The position numbers and the translations under genes are program-made. Shown in pieces: positions 47,501 through 59,500 of a stretch of 64,000 nt of DNA. The stretch comes from Bugula neritina (taxonomy: Eukaryota; Bryozoa; Gymnolaemata; Cheilostomatida; Bugulidae), in the NCBI GenBank assembly GCA_964035545.1, contig OZ037765.1, forward strand, positions 3,965,698 to 4,029,697. Direction: 5' to 3'. Under the pieces are notes generated by a model. It searched no databases, was not told where the DNA came from, and saw only the letters and a program-made list of their open reading frames with translations. The stretch's first letter is position 1, and every line of letters begins with the position of its first letter.

Positions 47501-50500
47501 TATTTGAGGTGGTGCTACTTCCTTAAGAAGAGGGTTGACTGTCGACTTAAAATCACCGCAAGGTCTGACCGAGCCGTCAGGTTTGGGGATAAAGAGTAAG
47601 CTAGTGGACCAGCTACTGTGTTCAACAGGTGTCAAAATTCCTTCATTAATTAGCCTATCAAGCTCCTTATCTACTACAGACTGAAGTGCAATAGGCACTC
47701 TGTAAGGTTTAGAGCATTTGGGGGTAGCGCCATCAACCAACTCAAGCTTAACTGGTGAACCTTTTAGCAAACCTTGACCTTTAAAAATATCAGGGTACGC
47801 AGCCAGCAATCGTTCAATGCCATTTACCGATGAACTTACCACACTCTTTATGGCTTGCCAATTAATTTGCAACTCTCCCAGCCAGTCTCTCCCCAACAGG
47901 GCAAACTTTGATGCACCAAGCACATGAAGCCACATCCGTTTAGTCTGGCCAAAATGTTTGACATTCACTTCCATTTTACCTTCACAATTCACCACATCTC
48001 CAGTGAAGCTACAAAATTTTACATTAGAAGGTGAAAGTTTTACATTGCTAAAATGTTTCTGATACAGAGAATAGGGAATTAATGAGACTGAAGCACCAGT
48101 GTCGATTTCCATATTGACATTAGCATCATTAATTTGCAAAGTAACAGAATATGGATTAGATAAATTAGATTTTTCTGCCAAAAGAGTGCTAGCTATTCCA
48201 ATATTAGCCATGTCTGATGATAAATCACTTTCATATGAATGTACAGGATGATATTGTTGAGCAATATTTGTTTGAATTCTCTCTCCATTACACATGGGTT
48301 TAATGTGTCCTCTTTTCCCACAAGAGTGGCAATTAGCATCTTTAGACCTGCATCTAGCTGGATGATGACCTCTACCACATCTCCAACATTTTGTGTTATA
48401 ATTACTGTTAGAATACTTAGCTGCGGGTAATGGCGGTCCCAGGCGTGGGGCTGTGTGACTGTTGGAGGCCTGGGACCTTGAAGCATGAGGACCTCTGTTG
48501 GTGGGTTGTCTTTCCGAATAGACTGCATTCACAGGTTCTGATGGCAGTGCTTGTTTAGCCATAGCACTTGACTGGTAATCGTCCATTTGCTTCGCTAAAG
48601 TCACAGCATTATCCCATGTCAGAGTTGTGCCTTCTCTTATCAATGCTTGTCTGATTGTGTCAGACCTGACACCAGCCACAAGCCTGTTCCGTAGCTTTTG
48701 TTTTAACTGTTCAGTGGGTCCGAAATTGCAGTGTGTAGACAGTGCTTTGAGAGCCAGAATAAAGTCAGACACTGACTCAGTAGGTGATTGCGTTCTGGTA
48801 TCAAATACATACGCTTCTGCTACCTCATTCTTAGCTCCAAAATGATTGTCAAACAGCTCCAGCAAGCCAGTATAATCCATTTCGTTGATCGATGTAGGGG
48901 CTGATAAGCTCACTAATAGGCTCACAGCTTCACTCCCAAGCATAGCAATAAAAGCTGCTTTTCGCTTTTCATTTTCATTAATATCATTCACTATTAGCCA
49001 TGACGTAAATCTGGTCTTATAAGTAGACCAATCTTCTGTGTCCTGCTTGAATTCACTTATGTTGTCCACGGGCATAGTTAGAGAAAAATATTGAGTTCAA
49101 AATAATAAAAATAAAGACCATCAATCGTCGCCAGCTTGTTATATTTACTGAGGTATATTTCCAATTGAATAAAACCACGCTGGTATGCGCAGCGTTACAA
49201 CTAACAAAAACCGGATATACAATATTGAATAAATGGGCGGAGCCAAAATATAACAGATAATAGTACTTAACTAGTAAAAAGATTTATTTTATAGTGGTAT
49301 GTAACTGGTGAAAAAATTGAACTTTCTGTATTTCTAATATTTTATGCAATTTGTGTGATTTGCAAATAATCAGACAACTTGTTACCTCAAATATATGTTC
49401 TGAGAATTTTCTCTAATTCAGCACCTGCTTTGCTTCTGTTTGGTTTTATATAAACTATATTTTGTATTTTTCAGATAACTCTGACAGTACAACCAACACA
49501 AGAATAATAAATTATGGTTCAGCTGGATATGCTTTCATGTTACTCTTCAACTATAAGATAGAAGCAGACGGATATTTAGTTGGCTGGAAGTATATGATTG
49601 GTCATTCTACTAACTACTGTGACTCATATGCTGCTATCTGGAGACAGACAGGAGAAGGTAACTCTGCTGTATTCAATCTGATTACAGAAACTTTACTCAC
49701 ACCTGAAGATGCATCTACAGGAGGAATCAGATTCCAGTTTGTACAGAACTCTACAGAAGTAGTTAGAAAAGGAGACTTTCTTGCTCTGTATGTAGAAGAC
49801 TTGAGTAAATCTGGCTGTGGTAACCTCGTCTCATTTAGACCAAGTGTGTCACCGGATCCTTTTGCTTATATACGTTATCCAGCTAATCATAGCAGAGACA
49901 GAGTAGACAGACTCACAGCTTCAAATGTTATACAAGAACGTAGAGGAGTAGCACTGAGAGCTTACATAGCAGGTGATTATATTACACTGGTGCAATGCCC
50001 TGTCTCGATTGTTTCTAATAAATAATGCACAACAAATAAATGTGGCTATTTCATGTCTGTTTGTATGCACATTTTACTCATAGTTAAACTAAGTTGCAAA
50101 TTTATTTAGCCACTTTCACTAAATTGATAGCAAGGAATGTCAAATGATTTGTAGCGTATGCCTAATTAAGCCTTATCTAAACTAGGCTTTGCTCATTCTA
50201 ATTGACTACCATGTTCTAGTTTGAGTTTACCGCCGAACAAAATTATGCTATAGAGTATAAAATATGTGTTTTTGTATTTACATAGCTCTGTCAACAGAAC
50301 ACAAAAATATATTTTTAATCTGTAATCAACATAATCAATAATTTTCAAACTAGGCTTTTATCTAATTTTTAGCAGTTTATATCTTTGTCTAAATTTTTCT
50401 GCTGTGTACTGTATCTAACAAACCTTAGTTATATGTGTGAAACCTGCATTCATTACACCACTTGACATTTTTTGAATAACTGTAAAAGAATGAAAATTAT

Positions 50501-53500
50501 ATTTTCATGCTGATTGTTTAATCTTTTTAGAAATTCTGAAGCTGTCTGGAGACCCAGTATCTTCTCACACAGATGTGTCATCAGGAGAAATCAGAATTAC
50601 ATGGAAATTTCCAGCTACTGTACCCAATCAGGAGCTCACAACTACTCATTTTAAAATAGAATGTTCTGACAACTCCAACTTCAACACAATAATAAACTCT
50701 AAATTAGTTTCTATAGACTCCAGAGAGACTGTGATTAGTAATCTGAATATACAAAAACCTCACTATGCTAGAGTATCTACTGTGAGGAATTATAATGGTG
50801 AAGAGTTAATACAAGATGTCTATACAGTCAGCTCTCTATTCTGCGCAGGTGTGGTTGCTGGACTAGTAACAATGTGTATAAAATTAAACCCTTAATTAAA
50901 ATATTTACATTATTCGTTGAAATATTCAGAGTTATGTTCCCTGTTTCTCAAATGTAGGTTTCTGTCACTTCTACTAATACTATGGTGATATTCTATATTA
51001 TTGTACTGAGATCATATTATAACTAACTAATTATGTAACTATATTCCCGTATGTTATAGAAAGAGGTAAATTAACACCTGGAGAAGTTATCATAACAGAA
51101 AGGGGGATTCTGAAACCAGGAGAAGGGAGAATGATCACTGTGTCTGTACCTTCACTAGTAAGTTTATATTTATATCTTTATTTATAATTTCCTTAAAAAT
51201 ATATATTGATGTGGAAAAATATTTTGAGTAGTGTTGCTAATAGTTGTGTGCTACGGAATAGGAATAGAACCTGTATTTATCTGGTAGGTCTGTTCCACAC
51301 CAGCTTTCTTCATCATAATCATAATTAATTTACAATTTAATAAAGCGATTCACATCAATATTGAATATACTCTCAAGTCAAAACAGCAAACTTCTGCTAA
51401 ATTCTTTAATTAAATTAACCCTCAAATTATTTAAACTTATTCACTGTAACAGGAAGCTGATGACTGTGTATCCAGTGTTACATTAACTTATGGAAATGGA
51501 CAATTATCCAATCAGAGAAAGACAGGTCCATGGACTTTCACTAAACAGCAAGGTGTGACCTTTGAACTGGTTATTAAAGTAGAACTACGAGATGGATATG
51601 AGAATATAATATGGCGAGAAGATTACACAACTAGTAAAAGTGAGTAAAAGTTATTATTTCAAGTATGTATAGTGTCATGTGGAGATAACTTTGTTCTTGT
51701 TGATCACTTATATTGTGTGTGTGTTTCTTGTATTGGGAATGTGTGAGCCATTGTACTCTGTTCTGTGCTGATGGGGGAGACAAACCCTGTAACAGCTGCT
51801 GTACACTAACATATTATATTTGTAGTCCCCAACTCACCAGATGGACTGACAGTTGACACCAGAACTTCTACTTCAGTTACCATCTCCTGGTCTCCAGTAG
51901 TTTATACAGATAAGATCTACTCTATTCAACAGTATCAGGTGAGTATTATAACCATGAAATATCTCACTACTAATAGAATGCTAAGGATACTTAAAACATA
52001 GGCTAAAACTAACTGGTTGTTTTTATCTGTAATTTTCAACATTATGAAATTCGAGTTTCTTACAGGATGTAGGTTATTTCTATATCTTTCAATATGTGTA
52101 CAAATTCCGTAGCTTATGGGTTGTATCATACATGTGCCTCTGGAAGTTAGCAGGCATCTAATATTTCCTTGGTAAAATTGAGTTGTGTTGAATTACAAGG
52201 CTGCTGTCACGTTTATACTATTCATATCCATAGTTATATAATCATTAATTACTGACCATTTTGTGTGATTTTGACACCTAGAATAAAAATTTGTCACAGA
52301 ATCTTTTTTTTTCTTACAATTACATTTTACTGCAAGTTTTGTTTTTTCCCTGGCTTATAGGTTCAATTTACATTTATTCATAAGCCAGAAGTTAAATTCA
52401 GCTCTGAAACTTTTATTTTAGATGCCAAGTTAACTTACTAAACTTTATGGGGGCGTGGCTCTATGCTCCATAACTTACCTGCATATTACGTTGTTTAACC
52501 TGATAATCACCTCTGTAGTGATATTGGTACAAAGTAGTTCACTCTTTATAATATGCTCATTTTCATGATTAAGTATTAGCTTGCTGCTGGCTGAATATAT
52601 CTGGGATATTTATTTAGACTAAACCATTCTTGTTGTCACAAGACAAAGGAGCTTTTGATAATATGGGATGCATTTCGAGGTAGAAGTTGTGCTTATATTT
52701 TTGTGAAAGTTACCAGACGTATACTACTTTATTTAACTTCATAATTTTCCATGCAAGTTGTGCTCCTAGTTTACTAGTCCTCATTCATTCCTTACACAGT
52801 AATATATCCTTGGCATTCCCATTCTTTTTAGATTCTTCTTCATTATAAAAATGTGCTTTCTCCTGTGCAAATTTGTTTAAGGAGGGTATCTCCCAATATA
52901 AAGATATTTGATACAAAAATGAAAATGATATTTGCTCTATATAATACTGTTGTAATGTACAATCACCGGTTACAGGTAACATGCATAACAACCAACAACA
53001 CCTTTAATGATAGTGTGACAGTGAACTCAGAGAGTTACTATAACACACCTGACTCTTCTACCACCTCTCTAACTATAGAATCACTCTATAGTCAAGTAGA
53101 ATACAGCTGTACAGTTAAAGCTCTTCTGTCTGAAAATGAGTTTGGAGAAAGTTCTAGAGAAGTTGTGTTCTGGACTAAACCTGAAGGTAAATGATTTTAA
53201 AGTCACGAAGCTGCAGTTTGGTTTAACCTATGGCCAAATACATTTGGTTTTTAATAACTAGTGTTGAAACACATTAAATAGTCTGCAAAAGCTTAGAAGA
53301 TGCCATTAGTTATTAAAATAACCAATAAAAATGTTTTACTTTAGAGCCAATGTTGACATACAGCAATGATGGCAATAATACAGTAAATCCATCAGAGGAA
53401 ACCATCACAGTACCTCTACCAAACATCACTTTATCTGATGATATTCTGAAAGGATATGACTCCATGGTTATTGTTGTTGAAAAGCTGTCATCCAGGAAAA

Positions 53501-56500
53501 AGAGATCCATTACTGTAGATAGAATAGACAATGTGACTGTTTATATAACAGCATCATTTCCTGTTACCAACTATTCATCCTCACTTAGTGTTGGTGATAA
53601 CCAGACATATGGTGGATACTGGAACAGACCTCTAGACAACCAATACTCTTATCACATTGCTGTTGGATTCAAGGCTAAGACTGAAGCTGATGTTTTGAAG
53701 TTTACCACTATTCCTGGTGTAGAGTCTGTAAGATGTGAGTGTGTGACTGAGCGTTGTGCTCGACTTCAATGTTTGTTCAGATTTTTAGTTCAGGTTTCAG
53801 TTGAATTAGCGATCAGTGTGCTCACTTGTCTCTGTATATTGAGATAGCATGAAGAGAACGTTTACTCATGTGTATATTATACAGTGAAAGGAGCTCCTCC
53901 TAGCAGTAGAACTACTGAGATAAGCACAGCACCAACACAGAAACCGGGAAATATGGGAGGAGTTATTGGGGGTGTCGTAGGAGGACTCACAGCTTTGGTT
54001 ATAGTGATGGTGGTAGTGGCTGTAGTTATGAAGAGGCGTAAGAAGTAAGCAACTTGCATGTGTAGAACTGTTTCTGTTAATAACGAAATAATATGTTGAA
54101 TATATATTAGTATTTGTTACATTTTAGCTCGGGTTCTGAAGATCCTAAACCTTCCTCATCTTCTCACCTCCGCCGACCTGTCTCAGAGAAACCTGGCAGT
54201 AAGTAATACTGTAGTTATTCTGTGTAGCTTTGTGGGTACACTTCAGATAGTAAAAAGCTTGTTTCTAATTATAAAGAGACTATATAAGTATCTACATGGT
54301 AACCCACGGAGCCATCGGAAAACTCGAATCGAATGACTGAATGTCATTGATAGTTCTTGGTTACCATTGCAGCTATTTTCATACTATACCTCTGCATTAT
54401 TAAAGCTGATGAGTCACGTGAAAATAATTGAAATTTAAAAAATGATTAAATATTTCTAAACATGGAACAGTAATTTAGTTTAAAATTTTTCTTTTTGTTT
54501 GTTGACAAATTGTTACTGCAGTTTTGGACGACTTATCAAACAGAAATCTTTTAGCATCTACAGCTTCATAATATACAGTTTACAGTAGTTTTCTCTTCTT
54601 AAAAGCTGAATTAACAAGTTAATATGCAGCAACTGGGAAAAGTTAAATTAGGATTTTCATTGAATGATTATCTTAACTATTTATAGCTTTTTACAAGAGT
54701 AGAATCACGATTTATAAATTTGTTTTGAATTTTTTTGTTCTCAGGATTTACGATTGTACACCATTATTGTATGTTTATCTGTCTTATAGAAGCCCCTAAG
54801 CCTATAAGTAGTACTGCACCTTCTTCTACAATACCTGAAGCCACAACTCTTGTCAGGGAGAATAACAGTGCTGAGGGGTCACATGATCAACATACAGACA
54901 ACACGTATGAGAATACAGCTAAACTAAGTCCAGCTGCATCACGGCCTCTGCTCATTCCACAACTTCACTCACTTATCAGTGCGGAAATCAGCACCTTCCA
55001 TAAAGACTCTTTCAAAGAAGAGTTTTTGGTTAGTTTTTAGAATTATTGAACTTATAATCTCTTGATATATAATTTATGGTGTCCGATAAAAATTGCACAG
55101 GAACAAAGGGCACAGGTGGCAAAGTAGGTATAACTGGCGCATTTTCAATATCAAACTCATGGCTTTAGAATGAGGGTTTGTGCTATGAATTGGGGGTTTG
55201 GGGTTGTAGGATTAGGGTTTGAGGTTTGAGAAAATTGAACATCAGTGTGCCAACGTTACCTACTTTCCATTTGTGCCATTATTATCTAAAGTGATATTTT
55301 AGGGCTAGATAGTTTGTATTAAGGCCTGGTCTCACTCCCATGATAATCACAAAAAATTCGTGTGAATATTGTCGTGAGTTATCCTCTCGTTGTGACCAGC
55401 CACACACTCGTCGGACGAAACACATAATAAATAGTCCAAGAATGAGTCTTGCACGAGATACAAACAGCAGAAAATTGCCAGACACAGAAACGTGATAGAA
55501 ATGAAATAATCACAGTTGTTGAAGTTTTGTTAACCAATCAAATGGTGCTCATCGTCAATTGCGATTTTTTGTTCATTGTTTTTGATGGGTGCACCCAGCA
55601 AACCCGATTTCGTTTGAATTCCCTGAAATTTGATCGTAAGTTTGTGTTTTCGTGTCAAGTAGAAGATTTCATGTGATTCTCACCAGTGTGTGGCCAGGCC
55701 CTACTTTACTCATCAGTTAACTTAGTTTAATTATTTTCCAATAAAATTGAATATTTTTCAGCAAATCAAAGCTCCTGCTCTGCCTTGTAAAGTTGGCCGG
55801 CTGCCAGAAAATGTGAAGAGAAACAGATTCAAGAATATCATTGCAGGTAACATTTGGAGAAGAAAAGCTGCTTGTTTCTAAAATTCTAAAAGTTTAATTT
55901 AATTTGTGAGTTTGTAAAGAATTTTTGTGCATACAAATGTGAAGGTCATGTGAAGGTGACATGCTGGATTACGAGTTTCTACAAAATATTTGCACAATGA
56001 CATCATACTATCTTAATGCTATCTATTTGTACAAGGGTATGTATTATAAATTTCATACTTGTAATATAGGATATGTTTCACAACTAAAATCCTCTCCTAA
56101 ATATTCAACTCTCACTTATTTTTAGCCGATGAAACTCGAGTAAAGCTGAAGGTGGATGAGTATGACTCAGACTATGTCAATGCCAACTACATTCAAGTAT
56201 GTCACCATTTATTGGATACTCTTTCCAGCAATTGTTGAGACGCCCTTTGTTTTTTCAATAGCAACTAAAGTGCATTGGCTACGTGATTGTTGATTCAGAT
56301 GTGGTAGTGATGGAAATGGTTCTTATTTATATTGGCTCAAATGTTTCAAAGTTGTACTTTAGTAAAAATAAGCAAACATGTAGCTTGGAAATCAATTCAA
56401 TTCATTGTCTTCAATAGTTATTATTAATTTGCCATCTTTATTCCATTTTATCTATCTAGTCTTAGAAATACTGATCATACAGCATTATAATATTTATTAG

Positions 56501-59500
56501 ATAATAATTCTGAACTATATATTTTAGGATTATCATGGACGTCAGAAGTTCATTGCCTGTCAAGGTACTCATTACAATTACCACTACTATGTATCTTTTT
56601 TATGCCTTATATATGTGTTGATGTACATATGATATGATAATTATAGCTTATAGAAACATATAATTTCCATATGACTAGAATGACTTATTGCTGTGATTTT
56701 GTTTACTGAGCTTTATTTTGTTGAGATTATCATATGATTGATATTTTATTACAGCTACTCACCTGTTACTCAAAAGTAGTCCAATGGTAAAGCTGCATTC
56801 ATGTTTCCTTGTTGTTACCAGTGCTGCTATTGGTTACTATCTATTAGATTGCTAGTTGGTCTGCTATCCTCTGTCCAGTTACTATCCTCTGTTATTGTTT
56901 TAAAAATCCAACAATTAATATTAAGAGATTTCAATGGAGACATCAATGTGACTATGATCTCTATTATTCCTGTGTTTAATTTGTATAGTGAATCTAGTAT
57001 GTTGTGTTTGTGTCTACTTGTTTGCGGTACATTCAACTAGCACATTTGCCTTGTACATTCCTGTAGTCAGCCATATAATGTAATGCTTTTGTGTATCTCC
57101 TGACTTGGTGTAGTTCAGTGTTCATGAAATATAATTTTATCTTTCTTCTTCAGAATTAAAATGTTGCAATGATTTATTTGTGATTATTACCTTTTAATTA
57201 TCTGATTATCATCAACAATAAGTGGTATATTATGTTACTGCATCTTATTTAGTCATAACTAGCTGTAGGTCTCTCTCTTGTGTAGAGTGAGAGCTCCTAA
57301 CAGCTTTCACTGATTATAAAATGCTTAGAAATCAGGCACAATGCCTGGCAAAGTGTTGACTTTAAAATTTGTTTGCTTTGAAATAAATTTAGGATAAATT
57401 CCCAATATTGCAGGACCAAATGATGCGACTCTGGAAGACATGTGGAGACTAATCCATGACTCCGGTACTTCCACTATAGTGATGCTGACTAACCCAGTGG
57501 AGGCTACAAAGGTTGGACTTCCTGTACAGTCTGCTCTGTGTTGTGTGAAATTATCAACTGTTGGTTGTTGGTAATTGTATGTCTTGTGTTTGTAGAAAAA
57601 GTGTTCAGTTTACTGGCCTGACAGCAGCCAAGTTAGTGTGACCTTTGGCAAGTTCAAGGTCACTCTGATAGAGGAGCAGATGTTTGCGGAATATGTTGTC
57701 AGAAAACTTAAGTATACTTTCAACAAGGTGAGTCATATTACTACTACTACTAGTAGTACTACTGCTACTATTGCTGCTACTACTACTACTAGTACTACTA
57801 CTGCTACTACTGCTACTGCTAGTACTGCTACTGCTGCTGCTGCTGCTACTACTACTTCGTTTGATCAAAATGATATATATTCCCATCTAATAACACTGCT
57901 GCTACTGCTGCTGCTGCTGCTACTGCTGCTACTACTGCTACTTCTATTTCCACTAGTATATATTCCCATCTACTGCTGCTACTGCTGCTACTGCTACTAA
58001 TAGTAATGGTGTATCTTCCCATCTAATAACACTCATACTGAGAGATATTTTGGTGATTCAGGTTTCTCGACAAGTAAAGCAGTTCCATTTCACTCAGTGG
58101 CCTGACCACGGAGTTCCAACCACCTCAGGACTTCTCAGTTTCCGACACAGAGTCAAGCAAGACATGTCTGCTAGCTATAAGCCTGCTATTATCCACTGCA
58201 GGTAGGTTGTATCTGCTAGCTATAAGCCTGCTATTATCCACTGCAGGTAGGTTGTATCTGCTAGCTATAAGTCCGCTAATATCCACTGCAGGTAGGTTGT
58301 ATCTGTTAGCTATAAGTCTGCTATTATCCACTGCAGATAGGTTGTATCTACTAGCTATAAGTATGCTATTATCCACTGCAGGTAGGTTGTATCTGCTAGC
58401 TATAAGTCTGCTATTATCTACTGCAGATAGGTTGTATCTACTAGCTATAAGTATGCTATTATCCACTGCAGGTAGGTTGTATCTGGTAGCTATAAGTCTG
58501 GTATTATTCACTGCAGGTAGGCTGTATCTGTTAGCTATAAGTCTGCTATTATTCACTGCAGGTAGGTTGTATCTGCTAGCTATAAGTCTGCTATTATCCA
58601 CTGCAGTATACACATCTGTTTATATATCCTATACACAAGAGTGGGATACTTGTAGTGCTGGTGTGGGAAGAACTGGTACATTCATAGGACTGGATATTCT
58701 TATAGAAGAAGGTAAGACAACTACTGCTGGTGGACAAGATGGAACTGTTGATGTGATAAAATGTGTGTATAATATGAGACTTAACAGGACACAGATGGTT
58801 CAGACCCACGTATGTATTATCACTCTTATTATTATGTTTTGCCTTTTTATAAGTATATGTTTGGTGTGATTTTATTGATATAATTATATAATGTAAAAGT
58901 TATATTTTGCCCTTTTGTTCTCATCAATGTAATCTGTAATCTACCAACTGATTAATGTATAATATACAGTATATCAGTATTTCACTGTATTCTATGGTTC
59001 ATATTCTAGGAGCAATACTCTTTCCTCTATGAAATAGTCGCCGAGGCTTTAGACTGTGGAGATACTTCCATCGTCTGCTCTCAATTCTCTGAAACATTAC
59101 AGAAAATGCGTCAAGTTTGTCTTTTCTAATTCTATTTCAAACGTATCACATTTTTTTCAAATACTTCTTATTTCTACGATGTTTTGTTCTTTATATATAA
59201 TCATATTTGGCACCCTTCACTCTTTTGGTAATGAATAGATATTATTGGTTGTTAGAGACCTGCTAGAGGTCAGAGGTCAGTGTTAGAGCAACAGTTCAGG
59301 ATGGTCAACGCAGCAACAGCTTCTTCTAAGCCTCGTCAGTTAATAAGTCCAAACGCAGTTTCTAAAGAGAATGTTGAGAAGAATAGAGATGAGACAGTTT
59401 TACCCAGTAGGTTCTTGGTGTCTGGTGTTTTTTCATCTTCTGTAGTTTTAATGTTTATACTCTGTAAAATTAAGTTATGCGATCCAATAGGGGAAAGCAA

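Larger units (their letters stand above)
44782..49255 (-). mobile_element. Ty3/Gypsy retrotransposon with 119-bp LTRs in intron 3 of gene C
   Basis: Complete element of 4474 bp, antisense to the host gene. Very short LTRs lie at 49137-49255 (5') and 44782-44900 (3'), TGTTATATTT...AATATAACA, differing at one base by eye. The 5-bp target duplication is GATAA (44777-44781 and 49256-49260). It encodes one ORF with RNase H before integrase, hence Ty3/Gypsy. It is AT-rich like the host and unrelated in LTR and primer site to the 306-bp-LTR family. The ORF is intact, so the insertion is young. Gene B intron 3 (16552-17129) has no element. Confidence 0.95.
41533..53734 (+). other. Gene C ectodomain (exons 1-10)
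   Basis: Signal peptide identical to gene B. PAN-like exons 2-3, the unrecognised exon-4 module, FN3-like exons 5 and 8-9, and the RKKR site in exon 10 are all kept. Differences from B concentrate in exon 4 (CGNLVSFRPSVSPDPFAYI for CRGNLVSFIPSRSGDPPAYI) and at the start of exon 10 (NDGNNTVNPSEE for NDTDIATPTEE). That may mean divergent ligand binding, which is inference. Confidence 0.7.
55762..59114 (+). other. Gene C catalytic phosphatase domain D1 (exons 14-21)
   Basis: RNRFKNI, DYVNANYIQ, FIACQGP, QWPDHG and HCSAGVGRTG are all present, and it should be active. The P-loop is again interrupted by intron 19, here with nine donor-bearing repeat units. Exon 18 and 19 sequences match gene B closely. 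Confidence 0.88.

Noticed and set aside
58202-58606. CRISPR-like array
   Set aside because: The units are contiguous with no unique spacers and lie in a eukaryotic intron.
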